A stretch of DNA of 64,000 nucleotides from Oscarella lobularis. Lineage: Eukaryota; Porifera; Homoscleromorpha; Homosclerophorida; Oscarellidae. Below, piece after piece: positions 9,118 to 22,044 of the stretch. Positions within the stretch are counted from its first letter, which is position 1. Each line of letters starts with the position of its first letter. The stretch is taken from the NCBI RefSeq assembly GCF_947507565.1, contig NC_089175.1, positions 2,903,733-2,967,732 of the forward strand, written 5' to 3'. Under the pieces are notes generated by a model that worked only from the letters and a program-made list of their open reading frames with translations, made no database searches and was not told the DNA's origin. The position numbers and the translations under genes are program-made.

Positions 9118-11332
9118 ATGGCCGAAGAACGGTCGGACGATTCGGATCGGTCGAACGATCTTTCAACTTTTGGACTCGGCTACGGAATAAACGGATCGAA
9201 TCCAAATAATCTTCTATACGTCGTTGTTCGCCCGGTTCGACGTCCGCTTTTGAGCCCCTCGAACAAAACCGGAGGATCGCCCGTAGTCGTTGACGAAGTT
9301 TTTTCCGAAGTAGGATGCTCGTCCTTTGTGAACGAGACCTACTCAAAGTCGAAGTTCACCGATCGTCTGGCATCGTCTCTTTCAGGCGGCACACCTAGCG
9401 CCATTAACCTGAACATGGGCGCGAACTACGGAAGAACCCGTTATCGAGAACAACGCAGAATAGAAGTCGGATGCCAGTACGTGGGCAGAGAGTATCGCCT
9501 TCAAATTCCCTCCGACGCATTCGCATCCCCAACGAAGACGGAAGTCGAATCGCTGATATACAACGAACTAGGACAGAGAGAATTCAGCGAAGTCGACCCG
9601 AAAGAAATCGAAGAAGCGTGCATGGTCGTTTTGAAGGAGTGCCTTTACGGCGCAACTCACTTCGTCTCGGCGGTGAAACTGGGAGCGAAGATCTACGAAG
9701 ACGTCACGACGAACGAAGCGAAGGATTTGAAGTCGGGCGGCGCGAACGTCGGCGCCGGCGCCGCGCTGTTCGGCGGCAGCAAAATCGGTTTCTCCTTCGC
9801 GAAGGACAAAATCGACAAAGCGATGCAAAAGCATAGTCGAGTTCGAGTCATCGCCGGTCCGTCGTTTTTGAAAAAACTCAAATCGTTAGTACAGAAGAAA
9901 GAGAAGAAAAGCGAACCGCGTAACGAAATTCTTGCCGTTGAACGGGAAGACGAAGCCGTTATATCGCGCTTCGTTTTGCCTATCAGTTCTCTCATACGCA
10001 ACTACGCAGCGCGAGAAGCGATGAACAGAGCCTGTAGGGAATTTTTGGATGAGAGCATCTGCTCGGCGCCTCCTCTACTGGATCGGCCTCTGCTTCTAAG
10101 CGTCGGACGCGTGAAAGGCTCCAACTACTATTTTTCTCTCGACGACGATCTGTCTGTCGTTCTGACGCATAAGAGAGAAAAAGCGACTCCCGTTTATCTC
10201 GATATTGCGCCGGTGAAGCGCTTTTGTCTGAGTCGACCGGCTATACCCTCCGACTGGGCCTCCAAAACCAACGTCGCCTTTCGCATATCGTTTATTAGAG
10301 GAGGACGAAAGTATTACATGGGAATGTCTTCTTCGATGCCGGCGTTAGCCGCGCCGCGGGCGACGTCCACTCCAGCACGCGCGCCTAGGTTCACAGTGCG
10401 TTCAGTACTGAGGCCCATATTTGTAATGTGTTTTTTATAGATCTAGCACGCAAGATCGACGTCGCACCTTTCCGTTGACGTTGCTCGCTGATTCGTCTAT
10501 GTCAGAATCTGCGCCGCCGCCGCATTCTTCCGAGAGTGGTAATATTCAACGTGCAGAGCATGAAGAAGTTCCACCGACATTGCAAACATCTCGGTTTGTC
10601 CAGTCGTACATATGTACTGTATATATCATTATGTAGAGTTTTTTCCTGGTGTAGCAATTTGCTTCAAGCGCTATTTGTGGCTCCTTCCTTAGAATCCACA
10701 CCATCACCGCCACTTTTTCCACAGGCAGATAGTGTATTAGGGTATGTCTATTTATGTTGCTCGTACCTTATAAAAGTATTCTCTTATTTTGTCTATCCTA
10801 AGGGAGGCTGCCGTGCTTCCAGACGAGAAACGGTGCATAGGCAGGCTTGTTGTCAAGTCTTCGTGGGTCGGTCAAGATCAAGAAAGATGCCGATTTTATG
10901 TCCACAGTCCTTGTGATGGTCTTCCGACGATTCCTTTGCTGTCTTGGTTGTCGACCTCCCTTTTGTGTCTTCACATCCAAACGGGCATTTTCACGCAGTC
11001 CGTCTTTCCACTGGTGACAGTGCTCGGGAGGAAGCCAAATAGAAAGGTAAGAATTAGAGACGTAAGTAGAGTTCTCGATCAGTTTCTTTATGTAGTTTAA
11101 CTTTCAAAAAGTCTCAGCGTACTTTTTAAAATCCGTCGTGTCTGAAAGCGTTTCTCCCGTGGAGTGTACCGAAGCAGAAGTACAAGACTATCAACGGTTC
11201 TGCCAATACTATGTTCAGAACGTTACAACAGAAGAGTTCAAAGCAGCAGACGCCACCCCAAGAAGTGATACGATTGATGGTTCTCGCGGTGGTGGCAGTT
11301 CAGTTCGTGAAGTTTCAGGGTCACATCAATAG
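9118..11332 (+). CDS. MACPF-like domain protein with Pro-rich linker and novel C-terminal module, copy 2
   Basis: Tandem paralogue of the gene at 5388, with the same exon plan: 9118-10388, 10441-10593, 10655-10741, 10803-11046 and 11096-11332. The N-terminus reads MAEERSDDSDRSNDLSTFGL, slightly different from copy 1. The MACPF-like region has YGATHFVSAVKLGAKIYEDV and VRVIAGPSFLKKL. The proline run is only three residues here against eight in copy 1. The C-terminal exon again ends SSVREVSGSHQ. All five exons stay in frame, so both copies look functional. No signal peptide is seen. The conserved C-terminal module has no family I can name. Confidence 0.75.
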
Positions 11333-12300
11333 TGCTGCTACGACCCATGCAAACTGTGTGTAAGTTCTGAAATTTAGTAGCAACAGATGTTACCGCCTTT
11401 CTTTCTTTCTTTTGTAGACAGTACTTTACTGTGTTTGATACGTCTACGTGACCGTAATTTTGTAGAGTGCAAGAAATTTGTAGACAATACTTTGCTGTAT
11501 TGGCTATCTCTGGTATTGGTCGCTGTATTGCCACTGTAGTCTACGTGACCGTAAGTTTGTCGAACACGTGCGAGTGCAAGAAACACTGCCTTTGCGATCG
11601 CCCCCAAGCATGAATAACGCAGGTACGACGCTCTTCGCTTAGTTTTGAAGCATGAAGAAGCGTTCTTTGTGCTTTCACGCCGTTGCGGAGTCGCGTGAAC
11701 TGGTGTTTAGTCGTACACTGTATCCTTCGAAAACACTTTAGAGCCGAGTTTTGCAACGTGTTAGAGAAAGCGTACGCTTGTCAAACGCAATCGTTGCTTG
11801 ATAAGCGATGTTCCTTGGCCGAGAAAGAGCTCTAAAACCCTGAATGCTTTTCGCTCCGCCTCCAAATTTGTAGCGATCTCCGCAACTCCGCAAATTCACT
11901 ATTTAGTGCACGTCTGACGGCGCAAAGTGCCAAGAACGATGCCAATGCATCGTTTAGGACTGTTGGATAAGCAATCCAAAATTGAGCACAACTGAGCGCA
12001 GTGAACTATAGCTCACGGTTTTTGGCGTGTTGGCTCGCCTCTTGGTTTCTTTATTTTTACGTACAAAACAGTGGGGATTGATTGTTAATTTGACTTCGTG
12101 GTGTCGAATTGACTTCAAACGGTAAATTTCGGCCAATATTTGGCACTTTTTGTAGATATCGATATCAAGACGTGACCGGAAATAAGAAGATATCCACAGT
12201 GAAGGTGATTGTCGTTCCAATGGCACTACATGGGCTCCAATTCATTTTCTTCTCTTTTTTCTGAAGTAGAAGCAGACGAAGAGGTAGACCGCGGTCCCAA
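11333..12300. other. Gene-free region after MACPF-like copy 2
   Basis: The first ~250 bp is the duplicated 3' flank also seen after copy 1 (7619-7900). The rest has no convincing exon, RNA gene or repeat on either strand. Confidence 0.5.
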
Positions 12301-12315
12301 CGTCCTCGGCAAGAC

Positions 12316-12684
12316 GGGCCGGCCCAAGTTGCGGGGCCGCGGGGCTTGCAACTTAATTATAAGTTGCAGCTCTATAAACTGCTTGTACGCCTCCTTTTGG
12401 TATGAGGCCATAACGTCTAAAAGGCCTACGTCTCCTGGGCAGGCCTATACCAACCGCTGAAGCGGTTGTGCGGCCCCGAGAAGAAAAACTGCCCAATTTT
12501 CATGGCGTGCATCTCCACTGGAGGCTATCGTTCTTGTTGGTAGTCTCCATAGGAGAACGACGCCTAGAAGAAGAAATGTGCCTGTATGCATCTCACTTTG
12601 TGTGAGATGGCTGCAGGCACACATAGCTGTGGGGACTGCAGTCTCAGTCCCACTGCTTCACCTGCTGACAACGGCGGGTGAAGC
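12316..12684. repeat. Cluster of strong stem-loops (possible structured RNA or non-autonomous element)
   Basis: Visible stems: GCAACTTA/TAAGTTGC (12347-12354/12359-12366); CAACCGCT/AGCGGTTG (12451-12458/12461-12468); GTGCCTG/CAGGCAC (12578-12584/12614-12620) enclosing CATCTCAC/GTGAGATG (12589-12596/12602-12609); GGGACTG/CAGTCCC (12632-12638/12645-12651); GCTTCACC/GGTGAAGC (12655-12662/12677-12684). An AATAAA lies at about 12733. No open reading frame explains the structure. Confidence 0.65.
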
Positions 12685-12778
12685 AGCAGCGCAGAAACAC
12701 TGATAGGAAGACCGTTTTTTAGTTTGTATTTCAATAAAAATTTGAACATAGTTTCCCCTACTTTATGTGCAGATGATG

Positions 12779-12915
12779 ATGCGCGCGCCTGGCTCTGGAA
12801 ACTCGCGCGCGCGTAATGCAGACCTAGACCCGGACTCTCCTCCTCCTCCCGCGCGCGCTCAGGTCAATAGCCTACCCAAGCGCGCGCGGAAGAGTCTGGA
12901 TCCACGCGCGCGCGA
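12779..12915. repeat. Recurrent CGCGCGCG tracts
   Basis: Five alternating CG tracts (such as GCGCGCGC, CTCGCGCGCGCG and ACGCGCGCGCGAG) lie within about 140 bp, separated by ordinary sequence. Such tracts can adopt Z-DNA. Confidence 0.6.
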
Positions 12916-13279
12916 GTTCCCCTTGTCACGTCTGCTTTTGTCTCCATACCCTGGAGATCAAAAGCTGCACTACATCATGCAAGACACGCAAAACTGACAT
13001 GCAAAACTGTTCTCTTCTCTTCTTCAAGGCGTCTCTTCTTCCTTGCCAGCGTCTTCACTTCCGTTCCGCCTAAAAAAAGATAGGACTGAATTCAGCTATT
13101 CTGCACGAATAAACAGCTCACGGGTTTACGGCAAAAAACCACGAAGAATGTACACATACTCAGGGTTCTGGAAAATTGTCCAAGACACTTTTATGAATCG
13201 TCTAAGGCAAAATTGTCTTGGACCATTTTCAAAACTGTCTTGGACCATATTTAAAACCATTTTAAAAATTGTCTTGAAC

Positions 13280-15045
13280 GTTCGAACGGGAAGAAGGCAA
13301 AGGCATAGGGAGAAGGCAAAAGGCATGGGGAGAAGGCAAAAGGCATAGGGAGAAGGCAAAAGGCATGGGGAGAAGGCAAAGGCATAGGGAAAAGGCAAAA
13401 GGCATAGGGAGAAGGCAAAAGGCATAGGGAGAAGGCAAAAGGCATAGGGAGAAGGCAAAGGGCATAGGAGAAGGCAAAAGGCATAGGGAGAAGGCAAAAG
13501 GCATAGGGAGAAGGCAAAGGGCATAGGAGAAGGCAAAAGGCATAGGGAGAAGGCAAAAGGCATGGGGAGAAGGCAAAAGGCATACTGTAAGAGAAGGCAA
13601 AAGGCAAAAGGCATGGGGAGAAGGCAAAAGGCATAGGGAGAAGGCAAAAGGTAAAGGGAGAAGAAAAGGCAAAAGGTAAAGGGAGAAGGCAAAAAGTAAA
13701 GGCAGAAGGCAAAAGGTAAAGGGAGAAGGCAAAAGGTAAAGGCAGAAGGAAAAAGGTAAAAGGAGAAGGCAGAAGGTAAAGGGAGAAGAAAAGGCAAAAG
13801 GTAAAGGGGGAAGGCAAAAGGTAAAGGGAGAAGGCAAAAGGCATACTGTAGGAGAAGGCAAAGGGCATAGCAGAAGGCAAAAGGCATAGGGAGAAGGCAA
13901 AGGGCATACGAGAAGGCAAAAGGCATAGGGAGAAGGCAAAAGGCATAGGGAGAAGGCAAAGGCATAGGGAAAAGGCAAAAGGCATAGGGAGAAGGCAAAA
14001 GGCATAGGGAGAAGGCAAAGGGCATAGGAGAAGGCAAAAGGCATAGGGAGAAGGCAAAAGGCATAGGGAGAAGGCAAAGGGCATAGGAGAAGGCAAAAGG
14101 CATAGGGAGAAGGCAAAAGGCATGGGGAGAAGGCAAAAGGCATACTGTAAGAGAAGGCAAAAGGCAAAAGGCATGGGGAGAAGGCAAAAGGCATAGGGAG
14201 AAGGCAAAAGGTAAAGGGAGAAGGCAAAAGGTAAAGGCAGAAGGCAAAAGGTAAAGGGAGAAGAGAAGGCAAAAGGTAAAGAGGGAGAAGGCAAAAGGTA
14301 AAGGCAGAAGGAAAAAGGTAAAGGGGGAAGGCAAAAGGTAAAGGCAGAAGGCAAAAGGTAAAGGGAGAAGGCAAAAGGTAAAGGGAGAAGGCAAAAGGTA
14401 AAGGGAGAAGGCAAAAGGTAAAGGCAGAAGGAAAAAGGTAAAGGGGGAAGGCAAAAGGTAAAGGCAGAAGGAAAAAGGTAAAGGCAGAAGGCAAAAAGGT
14501 AAAGGGAGAAGGCAAAAGGTAAAGGGAGAAGGAAAAAGGTAAAGGGAGAAGGCAAAAGGTAAAGGGAGAAGGAAAAAGGTAAAGGGAGAAGGCAAAAGGT
14601 AAAGGGAGAAGGCAAAAGGTAAAGGGAGAAGGCAAAAGGTAAAGGGAGAAGGCAAAAGGTAAAGGGAGAAGGCAAAAGGTAAAGGCAGAAGGAAAAAGGT
14701 AAAGGGGGAAGGCAAAAGGTAAAGGCAGAAGGCAAAAGGTAAAGGCAGAAGGCAAAAAGGTAAAGGGAGAAGGCAAAAGGTAAAGGGAGAAGGAAAAAGG
14801 TAAAGGGAGAAGGCAAAAGGTAAAGGGAGAAGGAAAAAGGTAAAGGGAGAAGGAAAAAGGTAAAGGCAGAAGGCAAAAGGTAAAGGGGGAAGGTAAAGGC
14901 AGAAGGCAAAAGGGAGAAGGCAAAAGGTAAAGGGAGAAGGCAAAAGGTAAAGGCAGAAGGCAAAAGGTAAAGGGAGAAGGCAAAAGGTAAAGGCAGAAGG
15001 CAAAAGGTAAAGGGAGAAGGCAAAAGGTAAAGGGAGAAAAAAGAA
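13280..15045. repeat. Purine-rich minisatellite, ~20-bp unit, ~1.75 kb
   Basis: About 85 copies of a ~20-bp unit occur in two main variants, AGAAGGCAAAAGGTAAAGGG and AGAAGGCAAAAGGCATAGGG. The left part (13300-13640) is mostly the CATAGGG type, which recurs as a block at about 13850-14200 in the same order of variants, showing a higher-order duplication. The right part is mostly the TAAAGGG type. One strand is nearly all A/G. Long open minus-strand frames across it arise because the unit lacks stops; they are not genes. Confidence 0.9.
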
Positions 15046-15123
15046 AACTAATCATTTCTTTCGCGCGAGGGGCGAGCGAGATGAACGACGCACGCGCAAA
15101 AAGAAAATCACTGCTTACCCGGA

Positions 15124-16585
15124 ATGGCGCTTTCCTTCCACAACTTTCGTCCTCTACTGAAATCGTTCGCGTGCTGCACGCGTCGTCGTCGTCTTCGTCT
15201 CTTCGGAGCGATGCGAAGTGCGAGTGGAATCGCACGGCGTAGCGAAGACGTCGACGAAGGGGACCCGATCGTGCGACGAATGGTCGACGGAATATTCGAT
15301 CGGCAAACGAGTCGTCTGGCAGAGGCGATAACGCTCGGTGAGTGAGCCGGTTGAAACGCGAGAGAGAACCCCTTCGCGCGAGCCCACGCCCACCTTCTTA
15401 GTCGAATCTTCGCATCCGGTCAAGAGAAAACGTGGTCAGTTGATCGCTTCGGCGATTTCTTCGCGTCTAAAACGGGACGAAAAGATGCGTTCGTTTCGGA
15501 TCGGTCTCACTGGACCGCCAGGAGCCGGAAAATCGACCTTTATCGAGATGTTCGGCTCGTTTTTGTCGGCGCGTGGACAGCGGCTTGCTGTGCTGGTGCG
15601 TGCGCAGTGCTCGTGACGTCACGAGGACTTTGATTGTAGCTTTTAGGCCGTCGATCCTAGTTCTTCAACCACTGGAGGATCTCTATTGGGTGATCGGACG
15701 CGGATGCCGCAGCTTTCGCGCGATCCCAACGCCTACATTCGTCCATCGCCGTCTTCTGGCACTTTGGGTACGTCATCGGTGACGCGCGTTACCATAGTAT
15801 TTTCTGAATCTAATGAATTGATTTAATAAGGGGGAGTAACTCGATGTACCTCTGAGACGATTTTACTATGCGAAGGAGCTGGATATGACGTAGTCCTCGT
15901 CGAAACCGTAGGCGTTGGTCAATCTGAATTCATTGTCTCGGATATGGTCGACATGTTTATATTAATTGTCCCACCTGCTTCCGGTGATGAACTACAGGTA
16001 TATATTGTGTAGAAATTTTTTGTTGACTAACGTCTTTTTTAGGGTCTAAAACGGGGTGTTATTGAACTTATTGATTTGGTATTGGTTAATAAGGCAGATG
16101 GCGATTTGATGCCGGCAGCTCGAAGAATGAAAGCCGAATACACCAGTGCTTTGAAGTTGCTACGCAAACGATCATCCGTTTGGCATCCCGAAGTACTGAT
16201 GGTGTCATCACTTGATAGTAAGTATGGTGACGAAGTGTGGAAAGTTGCACGCGATTTCAAGAAGAAAATGGAGGTAAACCACTTGCCTACTTCACTTGAT
16301 TTTCATGTGCTAGATGTTCTTTAGGAATCAGGTGAGCTGTACTTGAAGCGGAGCGATCAGCAGAAAGCATGTATGTGGAACTACATCAGAAATGATATAA
16401 TGACTAGGTAAGTGGGCATACTGGATACCTTTGCAAATTCTGTGACCTGGATATTTAGTTTTCGGCGTCATCCAGCTATTCAAAGTAGCATTCATCATTA
16501 TGAAAGATTAGTGACCAGCGGTGAGACGACGCCAAGCGCTGCAGCTGATGAACTGCTAGAGCTATTCATAAAAAATACTAAATAA
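15124..16585 (+). CDS. MMAA: Mitochondrial methylmalonic aciduria type A GTPase (MMAA/MeaB family)
   Basis: A G3E-type P-loop GTPase that chaperones the adenosylcobalamin cofactor of methylmalonyl-CoA mutase in mitochondria (family knowledge). Exons: 15124-15337, 15402-15595, 15647-15767, 15831-15997, 16043-16273, 16325-16407 and 16459-16585. The N-terminus ([20 protein letters not shown], Arg-rich, few acids) fits a mitochondrial presequence. Motifs seen: Walker [16 protein letters not shown] and [25 protein letters not shown]; the switch segment ETVGVGQSE; the base-recognition motif [16 protein letters not shown]; and [13 protein letters not shown] near the C-terminus. Introns are 45-64 bp and all keep frame. 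Length and motif order match full-length MMAA. A truncated duplicate lies at 20647-21603. Confidence 0.93.
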
Positions 16586-17012
16586 TAGACAACAAATTGC
16601 TGCCAATAAATTTTTCCAAGTGACATAAATTAACCAAGCTATGTGGTAGACAGTGCAAGCTTTAGTTATCACCTAGGGCCTGCAGTACTGTACTAGTGAT
16701 TTATTTTGTCGTCTGCATTAAATTCCCTTACCTGATTAAAGTTTCGTTTTGACATATTGACTGGTACTTGTCATGAATTTTTGAAGATATTTACTTCCTA
16801 GACACAAAAGTAATAAAATGAAAACGTAAAAACTACTGCCTTCCAGACCAGTACATGAAGCATGCGTACGAATCCAACTGCAGACGCATTCCTATATATG
16901 ATAAAAAAAGGTAAACTACGCAGTACTAAGCAGGCGACACAATAAACCACAGCAGCAAACCAAAGCACGGAGGAGGGAGGGGTAGGCAACTACATATTGA
17001 TAAGGTTCCAAT
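16586..17012. other. Convergent intergenic spacer
   Basis: 3' flanks of MMAA (plus) and the Roco gene (minus). AT-rich, no gene seen. The same spacer is duplicated at 21604-22044. Confidence 0.6.
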
Positions 17013-20146
<3,134 letters not shown>

Positions 20147-20614
20147 CTGTAAATGAGAAACGGACGTGGTTTCATTTGCAAGTCATGCACCCCACCCCGT
20201 TTTTGACAAACTTCACCTCGGTTTCCCATTATGTTCAGCCGTTCTAAAACTTTTTGTACGGTCGCGATGTACTCATTCTACAGAAATCGATCGAAAAGCG
20301 AGGGCGTGGTTATCAGGTTTTCTTTTTTCTACTGCTTTTCGGCATTTGTTGTATATCTCGATTTCAAGCGATTCTCCCGTGCCCGGAAACAAGGCTCCCT
20401 GACTGCGCCCATTTACGAGAACTTGGTCTCTACGCAAAGTTTCTGTAGAGATGGAACTCGCAACTCGCGAACGACTCACAGTCTTCGACGAACCGTCTCT
20501 CGTAGATCAGGGCGTATGGAGTCTGTGGACGACGAAGGATTCATTGCGTTTCCGTGTGGACGACGCTGTTACATCATGAACATGCGCACACTGCCATTTT
20601 AATTCCCCGAACAC

Positions 20615-21603
20615 CAGGGCAGTGCTCGTGACGTCACGAAGACTTTGATTGTAGCTTTCAGGCCGTCGATCCTAGTTCGTCAACCACTGGAGGATCTCTA
20701 TTGCGCGGATGCCGCAGCTTTCGCGCGATCCCAACGCCTACATTCGTCCACGGATTATACCGGGATAGGTAATTCGTCCATCGCCGTCTTCTGGCACGTC
20801 ACCACAGTATTTCTGAATCTAATGAATTGTTTAATTAATAAGGGGGAGTAACTCGATGTACCTCTGAGACGATTTTACTATGCGAAGGAGCTGGATATGA
20901 CGTAGTCCTCGTCGAAACCGTAGGCGTTGGTCAATCTGAATTCATTGTCTCAGATATGGTTGACATGTTTATATTGATTGTCCCACCTGCTTCCGGTGAT
21001 GAACTACAGGTAAAAATCATGTGGAAATGTTTTGTCAACTGACGTCTTTTTTAGGGTCTAAAACGGGGTGTTATTGAACTTATTGATTTGGTATTGGTTA
21101 ATAAGGCAGATGGCGATTTGATGCCGGCAGCTCGAAGAATGAAAGCCGAATACACCAGTGCTTTGAAATTGCTACGCAAACGATCATCCGCTTGGCATCC
21201 CGAAGTACTGATGGTGTCATCACTTGATAGTAAGTATGGTGACAAAGTGTGGAAAGTTGCACGCAATTTCAAGAAGAAAATGGAGGTAGAGGTCTTGTCC
21301 ACTTCATTTGATTGTTCATGTGCTAGTTGTTCTTTAGGAATCGGGTGAGCTGTACTTGAAGCGGAGCGATCAGCAGAAAGCGTGTATGTGGAACTACATC
21401 AGAAATGATATAATGACTAGGTAAGTGGGCATACTGGATACCTTTGCAATTCTGTGACCTGAAAAATGAGATTTCGGCATCATCCAGCTATTCAAAGTAG
21501 CATTCATCATTATGAAAGATTCGTGACCAGCGGTGACATGACGCCAAGCGCTGCAGCTGATGAACTACTAGAAGTATTCATAAAGAATACTAATACTAAA
21601 TAA
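20615..21603 (+). pseudogene. Truncated MMAA duplicate
   Basis: Near-identical to MMAA exons 3-7, from the flank GCAGTGCTCGTGACGTCACG onward. Exons 1 and 2, with the mitochondrial presequence and Walker A loop, are absent. Exon 3 has lost about 11 bp after GGATCTCTATTG and carries an extra ~30 bp before the RPSP codons. Exons 4-6 are well preserved, including ETVGVGQSE and NKADGD. The last exon ends with an added Asn-Thr (NTNTK). With no P-loop it cannot be a working GTPase; it came along with the duplicated Roco gene. Confidence 0.85.
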
Positions 21604-22044
21604 TAGACAACAAATTGCTTGCAAATAAATTTTAAGAGCAAATTCTGTTAACTGATGTTAATTAACTACGCCGTGTAGTGAACAGTGTGAACTATAGGGC
21701 CTACGGTCGTCTGTGATTTATTTTATTGTCTGCATTAAATCCGCTCACCTGATATTACAGGCCCTGGATTGAATTTCGTTTTGACATATTGACTGTTCAT
21801 AGCGGTAACTACCTTTTCATGAATTATTTGAAGATATTTTACTTTCTAGACACAAAAGTAATTAATGAAAACGTAAAAACGACTGTTTTCCAGTAATGAA
21901 GCATGCATACCATATCCAACCAGCAGAAGCATTCCTAGAAAGATAAAAAGTCAAACTACGCAGTACTAAGCAGGCGACACAATAAACCACAATAGAAAAC
22001 CAAAGCACAGAAGACAGAGGTAGGAAGCTACATAAGGTTTCGAT
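21604..22044. other. Duplicated convergent spacer
   Basis: Counterpart of 16586-17012, diverged by small indels. No gene seen. Confidence 0.6.

Noticed and set aside
13280-15045. CRISPR-like array
   Set aside because: There are no unique spacers between repeats; the units are contiguous, so it is a minisatellite in a eukaryotic genome.
13126-15235. Three overlapping minus-strand open frames of ~590-660 codons rich in Phe, Leu and Pro
   Set aside because: They are translations of the minisatellite, whose unit lacks stops in these frames; composition is purely that of the repeat.
20231-20602. Plus-strand 123-codon frame as a new first exon for the second MMAA copy
   Set aside because: No mitochondrial or P-loop features, no donor joining in phase to exon 3, and composition unlike neighbouring exons.
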